In this document: piece after piece, positions 1 through 9,600 of the stretch
How positions within the stretch are numbered: the first letter of the stretch is position 1
How the letters are laid out: each line of letters opens with the position of its first letter
NCBI GenBank assembly: GCA_964565805.1
Contig: CAZMGH010000006.1
Span: 17,736 to 81,735, forward strand
Length of the DNA: 64,000 nt
Reading direction: 5' to 3'
Origin: Catenibacillus sp964565805
GTDB taxonomy: Bacteria > Bacillota > Clostridia > Lachnospirales > Lachnospiraceae
Translations under genes and position numbers: made by a program
Notes under the pieces: model-generated
What the model was told of the DNA's origin: nothing
What the model saw: only the letters and a program-made list of their open reading frames with translations
The model's database searches: none

Positions 1-160
1 ATCCGCTGATAACAATACCAAAGGTATCCTTTCCCGCTTCCAAGAGAGCTGCCGCCCCATTGGGCACGCAGACCACATTAGGAAAACCGTGAGAGACGAG
101 AACACTTCGGATCTTTCCGGCGGTTTCCTGCTTTTTCAGCGCTATGATCACAACACTCAT
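1..160 (-). CDS. ANTAR-type response regulator, N-terminal part only (runs off window)
   Basis: The frame starts at an ATG at 160 and continues past the window edge, so only 53 residues are visible. They begin MSVVIIALKKQE and resemble the degenerate receiver half of clostridial ANTAR regulators that sit next to glutamine synthetase genes. An AGGAGG lies 11 nt upstream of the ATG. The gene is 25 bp downstream of glnA on the same strand, so it is probably co-transcribed with it. ANTAR proteins bind RNA hexaloop hairpins and prevent transcription termination, and such a hairpin is present in the glnA leader (1582-1599). The ANTAR domain itself is C-terminal and lies outside the window, so the assignment rests on the N-terminus and context. 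Confidence 0.6.
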   Translation of the reverse strand, partial: MSVVIIALKKQETAGKIRSVLVSHGFPNVVCVPNGAAALLEAGKDTFGIVISG

Positions 161-185
161 GGCGTCCTCGTCCTCCTTTTTTTAT

Positions 186-1514
186 CTACATGCAATACAG
201 GTACCGGTTTATTTCCCAATCAGAGATCTGCTCCATGTAGCTTTCCCATTCCTGCTGCTTTTTCTCCAGATATTCCTCTACAAAAGCCTCGCCAAGAACG
301 AAATGGACGAGTTCATCTTTCTCCATTTCACCCAGGGCAACACTTAAATTGGCAGGAAGCGATGCGATACCGGCTTTTTTCTTTTCCTCCCTGGACATTT
401 TACGGACATCCATATTAATATCCCCTGGAGCCGGAAGATTATTTTCAATCCCCTCTAAACCCGCTGCCAGACACAACGCAAAGAGCAAATAGGGATTTGA
501 CGCCCCATCCGGGCTGCGCAGCTCAAGCATCGTTTCTCCCTTTTTATGGTATGCTCTGAGCAACGCGCCGTTCTGCCGGCAGGACCAGGTAATATCATTC
601 GGCGCCTCAAATCCGGTCGCCAGTCTTTTATAAGAATTAACAAGGGGATTAAAGATCGCGGCCATTCCCTTCATATGTTTCATTAATCCTGCAATAAAAC
701 TGTAAGCCTCTGCACTGAGTCCTTTAGGATCCGTTGGGTCGCTAAAGGCGTTTTTTCCATCCTTCATTAATTTCATATGGATATGGATCCCCGATCCATC
801 CACATTGGCCCTTGGCTTTGGCATAAATGTGGCGTGGAGTCCGTGACGCTTAGCCACCGTCCGGGCCGCCATCTTAAAGGTCATGATCTCGTCTGCCGTT
901 TCCAGCATATCCGAGTAAAGAAAATCAATCTCATGCTGAGCCGGAGCCAGCTCATGCCTTGAAGAATCAATATCATAGCCCAGATCCTCCAGGGTCAGGA
1001 TAATATCCCGGCGGGCATTTTCTCCCAGATCCAGCGGCGTGGTATCCATATATCCGGCTTTCTCGTGAGTAATATTGGTAGGCATCCCGTTATCATCTGT
1101 ATGAAAAAGGAAAAATTCACACTCCGGGCTTACGGAAATGTCATAGCCCATTTCCTTTGCCTTTGCCATGACATTTTTCAAAATTGTCCTCGGACTGCTC
1201 TCACAAATCGTCCCGTCCATGTGATAAATATCACAAATAAACCGGGCTACCTTTCCCTGCTGAGGCCGCCACGGAAGTACTGTAAATGTGGACAGATCCG
1301 GATAAAGATAAAAGTCATTTTCATCAGCCCTTCCAAGACCGTCAATATAATCTCCATTAATCATACACTCATTAGCCAGGGCCTTTGACAACCGGCTGAC
1401 CGGAATCGCTATATTTTTCAAAACACCGAACATATCCGTAAACTGGAGACGGATAAATTCCACGTCCTCTTCTTCAACCATATGAACAATCTGTTCCTTG
1501 GTATAATTCCTCAT
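186..1514 (-). CDS. glnA: Glutamine synthetase, type I
   Basis: This enzyme makes glutamine from glutamate, ammonia and ATP in the cytoplasm. The 442-residue product has the usual length of Firmicute GSI-alpha enzymes, with an N-terminal beta-grasp domain and the C-terminal catalytic domain. Visible motifs include GSGIHIHM (ATP/metal site), NSYKRL and ELRSPDGASNPYL. The frame is open upstream to 1577, but I place the start at 1514 (MRNYTKEQ) because AAAGGAG lies 9 nt before this ATG, while the upstream part is the leader terminator. A consensus promoter and attenuator precede it, and a probable ANTAR regulator follows. It is one of two glutamine synthetases in the window; the GSIII gene is at 13399. 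Confidence 0.96.
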   Translation of the reverse strand: MRNYTKEQIVHMVEEEDVEFIRLQFTDMFGVLKNIAIPVSRLSKALANECMINGDYIDGLGRADENDFYLYPDLSTFTVLPWRPQQGKVARFICDIYHMDGTICESSPRTILKNVMAKAKEMGYDISVSPECEFFLFHTDDNGMPTNITHEKAGYMDTTPLDLGENARRDIILTLEDLGYDIDSSRHELAPAQHEIDFLYSDMLETADEIMTFKMAARTVAKRHGLHATFMPKPRANVDGSGIHIHMKLMKDGKNAFSDPTDPKGLSAEAYSFIAGLMKHMKGMAAIFNPLVNSYKRLATGFEAPNDITWSCRQNGALLRAYHKKGETMLELRSPDGASNPYLLFALCLAAGLEGIENNLPAPGDINMDVRKMSREEKKKAGIASLPANLSVALGEMEKDELVHFVLGEAFVEEYLEKKQQEWESYMEQISDWEINRYLYCM

Positions 1515-1547
1515 ATCACTCTTCTCCTTTACCGCTAAATCCAGTTT

Positions 1548-1599
1548 AAAAAAGGGCGCTCTTACCCCAATGACCACCGGTAAGAACGCCTTTGTTCTT
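1548..1599 (-). promoter_or_regulatory. glnA leader: hexaloop hairpin overlapping an intrinsic terminator
   Basis: Reading the minus strand, AAGAAC-AAAGGC-GTTCTT (1599-1582) forms a 6-bp stem with a six-base loop that has A at position 1 and G at position 4, the ANTAR-binding signature. Its 3' half is shared with GGCGTTCTTACC (1590-1579), which pairs instead with GGTAAGAGCGCC (1566-1555) and is followed by six T (1553-1548), an intrinsic terminator. The two structures are mutually exclusive, so stabilising the small hairpin would allow read-through into glnA. Only about 18 nt separate the predicted transcript start from this hairpin, too little for a full upstream P1 hairpin of the classical dual motif. 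Confidence 0.75.
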
Positions 1600-1623
1600 T
1601 TGCTATTGCTCTTTATTTTTCGT

Positions 1624-1652
1624 ATTATAGCAATCTATGCTCTCAATGTCAA
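1624..1652 (-). promoter_or_regulatory. Sigma-A promoter of glnA
   Basis: On the minus strand TTGACA (1652-1647) is separated by 17 bp from TATAAT (1629-1624), a perfect consensus. The start site would be near 1617, about 100 nt before the glnA ATG. Such a strong promoter fits control by termination downstream. The promoter lies within the 230-bp spacer between the aldolase gene and glnA. Confidence 0.85.
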
Positions 1653-1744
1653 GTTTTCGTTGAAATTTTATCACGACATTACTGCCGGAACTCCCCACAG
1701 CAGCCAGAGCACCTACCCCTATCTTCATTCCGGTTAATTGAGGT

Positions 1745-2599
1745 TTACAAAGAATATTTATTAGGATTTAAAAGCCTGATTTTTTCAATCACAAAATCGA
1801 TCATAGGGTCTTTAAGACTAAATAGCAGTCCCACTCCATTATCCTTATGCGCGCCCTCAGCAATCGTTTGCTCAGCGGCGCGATACATCGCCCGAAAATA
1901 CTCGGTTGCTATATTAAATTTGCTCATTCCCAAATTAACGGCTTCCTGGATTTGATCTTCCGGTATATCTGAGCATCCATGCAAAACCAAAGGAATACCT
2001 ACCTTCCCGCGAATCTCCTTAATACGGTCAAAATCTAAATTCGGTGTCTTAACATAAGGCCCATGGGCATTTCCAACGGCAATCGCCAATGACCCGCAGC
2101 CAGTACGTTTTACAAATTCCACTGCCTGATCTACATTTGTATAATGATCGGAATTTACAATATCATCCTCCTTCGATCCGTTTCCTACATGCCCCAGCTC
2201 AGCTTCTACGTCCACATTAAATACGTTGGCTGCCCGCACAATAGCTGAGGTAAGTTCCACATTTTCTTCAAAAGGCAACGCTGAACCATCAACCATAACG
2301 GATGGAAATCCGGCTTTAATGCCTCCCATAGCGATTTCATAGCTGGCTGAGTGATCTAAATGTACCGCCACAGGGACAGAGGCCTTCTTTGCCATATCTA
2401 CTGCGGCAAAAGCAATATACGCAGGATCAATATATTTGTCAAATCCCGGAAAAAACTGTACGATAATAGGGACACGCTCACTTTCCGCAGCTTCAATAAT
2501 ATAACGCACAGTTTCCACATTAATCACATTAACCGCAGCAACACCGTAATGATGTTCTGTTGCATGTTTAAGTAAATCATTAACTTTTACAAGCGCCAT
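1745..2599 (-). CDS. Class II fructose/tagatose-bisphosphate-type aldolase
   Basis: This is a zinc-dependent ketose-(bis)phosphate aldolase of 284 residues, the usual family length. HLDHS at residues 80-84 carries the catalytic Asp82 and zinc ligand His83. E...LGHVG, GNAHG and LHG supply the other metal and phosphate-site motifs. The last loop reads LHGCSDIP rather than the common LHGGSG form, so the exact substrate is uncertain. It is the third gene of an operon with a broken PfkB kinase and a fucose/arabinose-isomerase-like protein, 22 bp after the latter, and AGGAGG precedes the ATG. The set suggests aldose to ketose to ketose phosphate to cleavage into DHAP and an aldehyde. The sugar cannot be named from sequence. 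Confidence 0.85.
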   Translation of the reverse strand: MALVKVNDLLKHATEHHYGVAAVNVINVETVRYIIEAAESERVPIIVQFFPGFDKYIDPAYIAFAAVDMAKKASVPVAVHLDHSASYEIAMGGIKAGFPSVMVDGSALPFEENVELTSAIVRAANVFNVDVEAELGHVGNGSKEDDIVNSDHYTNVDQAVEFVKRTGCGSLAIAVGNAHGPYVKTPNLDFDRIKEIRGKVGIPLVLHGCSDIPEDQIQEAVNLGMSKFNIATEYFRAMYRAAEQTIAEGAHKDNGVGLLFSLKDPMIDFVIEKIRLLNPNKYSL

Positions 2600-2621
2600 G
2601 ATCCATCCCTCCTAAATCGGT

Positions 2622-4010
2622 TTAAAGGCTAAAAATCCCCTGTTCATGAGCATTATCAAATTCAATATCCAGGTAACGGGCTACTTCCCGCAGTACTGGA
2701 AGATAATTTCCATAAGTTACCCCCAGATGATGAATATATGGTCCAAACATAAGCTTTTCTTCCCAGCGCTTCCAGTGATCGACTTCCATCCACACATATG
2801 TTCCTGTAGTTTCAGGCCCTGTAGTCGTTTTTGCTTCGCCTGCAAACATAACATATTTACCATCAACATCATCAAAACGGCACACGGTAAGATTTCCCTG
2901 CTTTAACTCAAAAGATTCCTGTCCATGAATCATCGCAGCCTCACTTTCCTCGCTTTTAAGTGAATATGGAAACGGACCGCAATGCCACAATAATTCCCCA
3001 TTATCATTTTCGGGATGACGGATGGTAAGATCCGCCAGAAATTCTGAAGATTTATATAAATTGCAGGCTCTTAATATAGCAAGACTAATCGCTCCGTTTA
3101 CATCCGTCTCACAAGCCAAAGGCATTCCCTCGTCAGCAAGTTCTCCTAAAATCGTACATGGACAAGTTCCCAAAATTGCCGGAAAAGCAGACCAACATTC
3201 AAAAGCCCCTACCGAACAGTCCGCTTCTTTCATCATTTCTTCCACAGCAATCTTCGTAGCGGCAATTTTCTTAAAATCATCCTCCGGCGCTTCTTTTCCA
3301 TTAAATCTTCTTTTCAAATCATCCACATAATCAAACAGGGCTTTGGAATTTTCATCCATGAGCGCCATAGCTTTTCGCCCGATCATTGCCGGAGAAATTG
3401 GAACCGTAACGATCCCGATCTTTTTAATAAGGTCTGCCTCATTGGTCATGACACTCATAAATGGAACTGGCCGTTCTCCTATTTTAGCAATCCTTAAGGT
3501 ACGCAGATCACGTAAAACAGCGCTCACCCGCACAAAGCGCTCAAAGCCCTGACGAAATTCCTCACTGTTTGTATCCACATTAAAAATATAACTATATTTT
3601 ACACCATATCTTCGCATTACTTTTGTGGCGGCAAACATCCCGCACTGAGTATCTCTTCCTCTTTTTTCAAAAGTATTTGGTTTTTCATCCCTGGACCCCC
3701 ACACTAACGTGGGCAGCTTAAACGCAGCCGCAATCCGCGCTGCCACCTGCTCCTCACCAAAATCGCAAAATGGTATAAATAAAGCCTCTATATTTTCACT
3801 TCGGAATTTAGCTACAATTTTTCCAATGTCTTCCTCTTTGTAGGCAATCCCATTCGTGCAAATATCATCAATATCAATCAGGCGGACCACATTGGGACAA
3901 ATCGTTTGAATGATTGACATAAAACGATCCTTCTGTCGTTTTGCCTCTTCCATGCTTAAAAAGCTCCGTTTCGTAGGCGCAACCCCTACGACAACAGATT
4001 TTTTATACAT
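2622..4010 (-). CDS. L-fucose/L-arabinose isomerase family protein
   Basis: The 462-residue protein belongs to the L-fucose/L-arabinose isomerase fold family. The N-terminal half carries GVAPTKR and CTNG, followed by FIPFCDFGEE. The C-terminal half has ECWSAFP, CETDVNGAISL (an acidic metal-site region) and HCGPFP. Such enzymes interconvert aldoses and ketoses using Mn2+, but this subgroup often has no proven substrate. Its start overlaps the end of the kinase gene by 8 bp, indicating translational coupling. The aldolase follows 22 bp later, so it should provide the ketose for kinase and aldolase. No dedicated transporter lies beside the operon. Confidence 0.75.
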   Translation of the reverse strand: MYKKSVVVGVAPTKRSFLSMEEAKRQKDRFMSIIQTICPNVVRLIDIDDICTNGIAYKEEDIGKIVAKFRSENIEALFIPFCDFGEEQVAARIAAAFKLPTLVWGSRDEKPNTFEKRGRDTQCGMFAATKVMRRYGVKYSYIFNVDTNSEEFRQGFERFVRVSAVLRDLRTLRIAKIGERPVPFMSVMTNEADLIKKIGIVTVPISPAMIGRKAMALMDENSKALFDYVDDLKRRFNGKEAPEDDFKKIAATKIAVEEMMKEADCSVGAFECWSAFPAILGTCPCTILGELADEGMPLACETDVNGAISLAILRACNLYKSSEFLADLTIRHPENDNGELLWHCGPFPYSLKSEESEAAMIHGQESFELKQGNLTVCRFDDVDGKYVMFAGEAKTTTGPETTGTYVWMEVDHWKRWEEKLMFGPYIHHLGVTYGNYLPVLREVARYLDIEFDNAHEQGIFSL

Positions 4011-4843
4011 AATCTATCCCCCTTCTGTAATACTCAACTCTCTTATCAATTTCGATATAGTCAATATTTCCGCTGTTCATAAATTCCAACACCGTATCCA
4101 TATTCCCAATTCCAGCCCGGCCGCCGATACGCGTACACTTGATTGCTGAAACCGCGCTGGCGAATCGTGAAATAAACTCGACACTCCAGTTATCTTGTAG
4201 AAGACCGGCTAAAAACGCCCCATGAAAATCATCTCCCGCGCCTACGGTATCGACAACTTCAACGGAATACGCCGGAATTTTAAAATACCCTTCAGAACTC
4301 ATACCAACGGCTCCCCGTTCTCCAAATGTAAATACAACGATCTCAGGCCCAAGCTCCATGATTTTATAGCAATTTTCTTTATAATTTTCATTATCAAACA
4401 GACCTTTATAGACAAACTCTGAAGCAACAAATATGTCTATATCAGGAATAAAGTCTTTTAAATTCTCAGAGAAAATATCTGCGTCAATGAAAATTTTAGC
4501 TCCGGATTTTTTTGCAATAGCCGCCGCCTTCTTCGAAATTTCATCCACTTCTGCCATAAAAAAATATTTTGTGTTTCCCAATTCATCTTCTGGTATTTCT
4601 TCAGGTATCAGTTTTCTTACAGTCCCAGGATAAAAAACTATACTTCTTCCCATCGTCTCCCACGGCCCCAAAAATCGAGCATCGGGCGCCAAGCCTGGCT
4701 GCTGCTACCAACCCTGAAGAAACTTTTCCACCTCCCTGCCAACTTAAATCATTAATACGTGTTCCCTCATTAGGCTGCGGAAGTTTGTCCACATTAACAT
4801 TTAAGTCTACACATGGATAATCCACCCCAACAATATCAAACAT
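4003..4843 (-). pseudogene. PfkB-family sugar kinase, broken by internal deletion/frameshift
   Basis: Two reading frames together make a ribokinase/PfkB-type kinase. The first (4843-4601) starts MFDIVGVDYPCVDLNVNVDKL, contains the WQGGGKVSSGLVAAARLGA sugar-binding segment and FGAVGDDG, then leaves the family pattern and stops. The second frame covers the same DNA from about 4655 with GRSIVFYPGT and runs to 4003, including the catalytic DTVGAGDDFHGAF motif. Joined, they give about 280 residues against roughly 300-320 for the family. The missing part is the segment between GDD and GRSIVFY, so this is a deletion of about 90 bp with a frame change, not a one-base slip. AGGAGG precedes the ATG. 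An assembly error cannot be excluded. Confidence 0.75.
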
Positions 4844-4894
4844 GATCCCTCCTCCTAACTTTCTTGCCTAATTTTTTATAATAAGTTTATATGT

Positions 4895-4923
4895 AGTATG
4901 CTCTTCATGTCTTAGTTTGTAAA
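4895..4923 (-). promoter_or_regulatory. Probable promoter of kinase-isomerase-aldolase operon
   Basis: On the minus strand TTTACA (4923-4918) and CATACT (4900-4895) are 17 bp apart, about 50 bp upstream of the kinase ATG. The -10 matches only moderately. The rest of the 286-bp spacer to gltD holds AT-rich DNA and the gltD terminator. Confidence 0.45.
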
Positions 4924-5024
4924 TAAAATTGATTAACTAAAATCACGGTGTCTTTTTGTTACTATTGACCATAAAAACTTTTAAACAGCTACCGTTGGCA
5001 TAAAAATATCTTTCCATAAAAATA

Positions 5025-5087
5025 AAGAGACAATTCCGAAAAATCTAAGGCTTTAAAAGCCCTGTTGTTTCTGCTGAATTGTCTCTT
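5025..5087 (-). terminator. Terminator after gltD
   Basis: AAGAGACAATTC (5025-5036) and GAATTGTCTCTT (5076-5087) are perfect 12-bp inverted arms. Reading on the minus strand the stem is followed by TTATTTTTAT. The loop contains a smaller AGGCTTTTAAAGCC-like dyad. It fits the end of the pyrG-gltB-gltD operon. Confidence 0.7.
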
Positions 5088-5129
5088 CATTTTAAGTTTA
5101 CTTTACTATTTGCTATACTGTTATCATCT

Positions 5130-6665
5130 TTAAAGGTTCGTATACCCCATCAGTGATTCATCCACTGCCCGGGCAGCTTCCCGGCCTTCGTGGATGGCCC
5201 ACACAACAAGGGATTGGCCCCGGCGCGCGTCGCCGGCGGCAAAAACACGGTCTGTGGAGGTTTTGTAGTCTGTGTCATTGGCCTGGATGTTGCTGCGTCC
5301 ATCGGTCGCTGTTTTAAAGGCATCCGCCACATATTTCTGAGCGCCTAAAAATCCTGCGGCGATAAGAACAAGCTGAACATCCATGATCTTTTCTGAGCCC
5401 TCTATAGGAACCATCATCGTCCGTCCGGTTTTTTCATCCTTTTGAGGCGTCAGGCTGACAATCTTCGCCTTGCATACATTGCCCTTATCATCCTTAATAA
5501 ACTCGGAAACCGTGGTCTGATAGACTCTGGGGTCTTTCCCAAAGACTGCGGCCGCCTCTTCCTGGCCATAATCGGTCTTTAACACTCTGGGCCACTCCGG
5601 CCAGGGATTAGAAGCTGCTCTTTCCATTGGCGGCATAGGCATCATTTCCAGCTGGATCACGGATTTCGCTCCAAGGCGCACCGCAGTTCCCACACAGTCA
5701 TTTCCTGTGTCGCCGCCGCCGATAACAAGGACATTTTTCCCTTTTACAAAACTGCAAAGACTGTCCTTTTTGTCCGGCACCATGTAGGTCTTACGGCTGT
5801 CCTCATCGCCCAGGCTGCCCGATTTTGCCGGTATGAGAGCTTTTGTGACAGCGCCAAGGAAATCTACAGCAAAGTATATATTGTTCGCGTCCCGTCCGGG
5901 AACATTAATATCTCTTGGGTTGGACGCGCCGCAGGCCAGGATCACCCGGTCGTATTCCTTTAAGATCTGGGCTGCTTTTATGTCCTTGCCTACATCCACA
6001 CCAGTCTTAAACTCAACGCCTTCCTCTTCCATGAGCGCCGCGCGCCGGTCAATAACCCATTTTTCCAGCTTCATATTCGGGATGCCATAGCGCAAAAGTC
6101 CGCCGATCTTATCACTGCGCTCAAATACAGTCACCTGATGGCCCCGCCGGTTCAGCATCATCGCCGCGGCAAGACCGGAAGGGCCGCTTCCGATCACGGC
6201 CACTTTCTTTCCTGTGCGCACCTGAGGCGGGCAGGCCTTTACCCAGCCGGAGGAAAATGCCCGTTCTATAATGGATTTCTCGTTTTCCTTTGTCGCTACC
6301 GGGTCCCCATGAAGGCCGCAGGTACATGCGGCCTCGCACAGCGCCGGGCAGACCCGTCCGGTAAATTCCGGAAAACAATGGGTCTTTCTGAGGCGCTTAT
6401 AGGCCTGCTCCCAGTTGCCTGTGTATACCAGATCATTGGTTTCAGGAACAAGGTTGTGGAGCGGGCAGCCGGAGGTCATGCCTCCCACAAAGCCGCCGTA
6501 CTGACAAAATGGCACGCCGCACTCCATACACCGGGCCCCCTGGCGGCTCTGTTCCTGAGTGGAAAGGGGGGTCTTAAATTCATTAAAATGCCTGATCCTT
6601 GTAAGCGGAGCCTCAGACGTGGCATCCTTGCGTTCATATTCTAAAAAACCTGTTGATTTACCCAT
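5130..6665 (-). CDS. gltD: Glutamate synthase (NADPH) small subunit
   Basis: The beta subunit of glutamate synthase passes electrons from NADPH to the large subunit. The 511-residue product has the N-terminal cysteine-rich Fe-S region (CMECGVPFC, then CP.L.N and CP..CE..C), a FAD site VAVIGSGPSGLAAA and an NADPH site VLVIGGGDTGNDC, ending with the second FAD motif VFAAGDARRGQS. AGGAGG lies 9 nt before the ATG at 6665. It follows gltB by 17 bp and ends the operon before an inverted-repeat terminator. Confidence 0.96.
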   Translation of the reverse strand: MGKSTGFLEYERKDATSEAPLTRIRHFNEFKTPLSTQEQSRQGARCMECGVPFCQYGGFVGGMTSGCPLHNLVPETNDLVYTGNWEQAYKRLRKTHCFPEFTGRVCPALCEAACTCGLHGDPVATKENEKSIIERAFSSGWVKACPPQVRTGKKVAVIGSGPSGLAAAMMLNRRGHQVTVFERSDKIGGLLRYGIPNMKLEKWVIDRRAALMEEEGVEFKTGVDVGKDIKAAQILKEYDRVILACGASNPRDINVPGRDANNIYFAVDFLGAVTKALIPAKSGSLGDEDSRKTYMVPDKKDSLCSFVKGKNVLVIGGGDTGNDCVGTAVRLGAKSVIQLEMMPMPPMERAASNPWPEWPRVLKTDYGQEEAAAVFGKDPRVYQTTVSEFIKDDKGNVCKAKIVSLTPQKDEKTGRTMMVPIEGSEKIMDVQLVLIAAGFLGAQKYVADAFKTATDGRSNIQANDTDYKTSTDRVFAAGDARRGQSLVVWAIHEGREAARAVDESLMGYTNL

Positions 6666-6682
6666 GTCCGTTCACCTCCTGC

Positions 6683-9600
6683 TTATTTAAGAAAGCTTTC
6701 ATAAAAAGCTTCCATCTGTGCCTGCTGGGTACTCATTCCCTTTTCCTCAAGCTTTGCGCTTAAGGCGATCATGCGTTTAAAGTCATTAGGAATGATCTTC
6801 TTAAACTTGGGAAGGTATCCTTCAAAATTCTCCAGGATCTCGCTGCCTCGCTTGGAGCCGGTAGCGTTCACATGCTCGCGGATCATTTCCCGAAGCTCCT
6901 GTATATCGTATTTATTTTCCACTTTTTCAATGGAAATCATGGCTTTATTTAAGTTTCTGTAAAGATGATTATTTTCATCCAGCACATAAGCAATACCGCC
7001 GCTCATACCTGCCGCAAAGTTTTTCCCGGTTTTTCCAAGAACCACGACCCGGCCGCCGGTCATATATTCACAGCCGTGTTCGCCGACGCCTTCCACAACA
7101 GCCCAGGCGCCGGAATTTCTTACCGCGAAACGTTCCCCAGCCACGCCGTTAATAAATACCTTGCCGGAGGTTGCTCCATAAAGAGCCACATTTCCCACGA
7201 TAATATTGTCCTCAGCCACATACCCCGCGTCCTTTGGCGGGAACAGGATCAGCTTGCCGCCGGATAAGCCTTTGCCAAAATAATCGTTCGTATCTCCGCA
7301 AAGCTCCAGGGTAAGACCGGAAGGGATAAATGCGCCAAAGCTCTGGCCTCCGGCCCCTTTACAGTGAATGGTCAGTGTGTCCTCCGGCAGGCCTTCTTTA
7401 TGCTCTCTGGTGATCTGAGCGCCAAGAAGGGTGCCAAAGGTACGGTCCGTATTGCTCACATTGACAGACAGCTCTGCCTTTTTCCCTGTATCCAGAGCGT
7501 TTTTAAGGCGCTTTAACAGAACTTTTTCATCCAGAGTCTTTTCCAGCTGGAAATCATAAACCTTAGATGGGTTAAAGATCACGTTCTGTCCATCTCCAAG
7601 GATCGCTCTAAGGTCAATCTTTGCCGCTGCCGCAGACTGGCAGTTTTCCTTAACCTTAAGCATATCGCTGCGGCCAACCATTTCGTCCAACGTACGGAAG
7701 CCGAGACGGGCCATATATTCCCGCAGTTCCTGAGCCACAAAACGCATAAAGTTTTCCACATACTCGGGTTTTCCGGCAAAGCGTTTCCGAAGTTCCGGAT
7801 TCTGAGTGGCAATACCGACAGGGCAGGTATCCAGATTACATACCCGCATCATGACGCAGCCCATAGTTACCAGGGGCGCTGTGGCAAAGCCAAATTCCTC
7901 AGCTCCAAGAAGGGCTGCTACAGCCACATCCCGGCCAGTCATCAGCTTGCCATCGGTTTCGATGCGTACCCGCTCTCTTAACCCGTTCTGGATCAGCGTC
8001 TGATGAGTTTCCGCAAGCCCCAGCTCCCAAGGCAGACCTGCATCGTGGATCGAGCTTTCCGGCGCCGCGCCGGTGCCGCCGTCATAGCCGGAGATCAGGA
8101 CGACCTGGGCGCCGGCCTTTGCCACACCGGCAGCGACAGTGCCTACACCGGCCTCAGATACAAGCTTTACAGAAATCCGGGCATATTTATTGGCATTTTT
8201 TAAGTCATAGATCAGCTGGGCCAGATCCTCAATGGAATAAATATCATGGTGAGGCGGCGGAGAGATCAGACTTACGCCGGGGGTCGAGTGACGGGTCTTG
8301 GCAATCCACGGATAAACCTTTTTCGCCGGCAAATGTCCGCCCTCGCCGGGCTTTGCCCCCTGAGCCATTTTAATCTGGATCTCTCTGGCGCTGACAAGGT
8401 AACGGCTGGTTACGCCGAAACGGCCGGAGGCCACCTGTTTAATGGCAGAGCACCGGTCCACATCGCTTCCCGCAGAGTCCAGACGCTCATCGCTTTCCCC
8501 GCCTTCACCGGTATTTGACATGCCGTGGAGATGGTTCATGGCAATGGCCAAGGTTTCATGAGCCTCCTGGGAAATGGAACCGTAGGACATGGCTCCGGTT
8601 TTAAACCGCTTTACGATCTCGTCAACACTTTCTACGTCATCCAGAGGAATCCCCTGGGAAGGATAATCAAATTCCATCAGGCTGCGCAGATACCCGTTGC
8701 GCTCTGTATCTGCCATGGCGCTGTATTTTTTAAACAGGTCATAGCTGCCCTCTCTTGTGGACTGCTGGAGGAGATGGATGGTTTCCGGGTTATACCGGTG
8801 CTCCTCTCCGCCGCTGCGCATTTTGTGCCATCCCATACTGTCTAAAGTCAGATCTGTCCCCAGGCCAAGTGGGTCAAAAGCCTTGGAATGACGGTCATCG
8901 GTTTCTTTTGCAATATCTTCCAGAGTAATACCGCCAACACGGCTGACTGTGCCTGCAAAGTAGGTATCAATCACCTTCGGAGAAATACCTATGGCCTCAA
9001 AGATCTTAGATCCCTGATAGGACTGGATGGTGGAAATACCCATTTTGGAAGCAATCTTTATAATACCATGTAAAATCGCTGAATTATAGTCCGCCTCGGC
9101 CGCATAGTAATCCTTGTCCAGAAGCTTTTCGTCAATCAGTTCATGGATGGTCTCCAAAGCCAGGTAAGGATTCACAGCCGTTGCCCCGTAGCCTAAAAGC
9201 GCGGCAAAATGATGAACCTCTCTTGGCTCGCCAGACTCCAGGATCAAAGACATGGAGGTCTGCTTCTTTGTAACAACCAGATGCTGATGCACAGCAGACA
9301 CTGCCAGCAACGAAGGCATGGGCACATGATTTTCATCAACGCCCCGGTCAGAAAGCACCAGGATATTCGCTCCGTCCGCATAGGCCTTGTCTACTTCCAC
9401 ATACAGACGGTCAATGGCACGCTTTAAATTCGCGCTTTTATAATAGGTAATCGGCACGACAGCAACCTTAAAGCCGTCGGCCTTCATATTTTTTAGCTTT
9501 AACATATCCGTATTTGTCAGGATAGGATTATTGATCTTAAGGACCTGACAGTTTTCCGGCCGCTGCTCTAAAAGATTGCCCTTCTTGCCCACGTACACGG

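Noticed and set aside
88..103. Third copy of the GCCGTGAGAG hairpin element
   Set aside because: Only a short CCGTGAGAGAC match inside a coding sequence, without the complementary arm.
1603..1728. A 41-codon minus-strand ORF upstream of glnA
   Set aside because: No ribosome site precedes its ATG, and it runs straight through the perfect glnA promoter and the leader start, so it is not likely to be translated.
4601..4843. An intact 80-residue small protein at the 5' end of the kinase locus
   Set aside because: Its sequence is the N-terminal sugar-binding part of a PfkB kinase that loses the family pattern at its end, so it is a fragment and not a separate gene.
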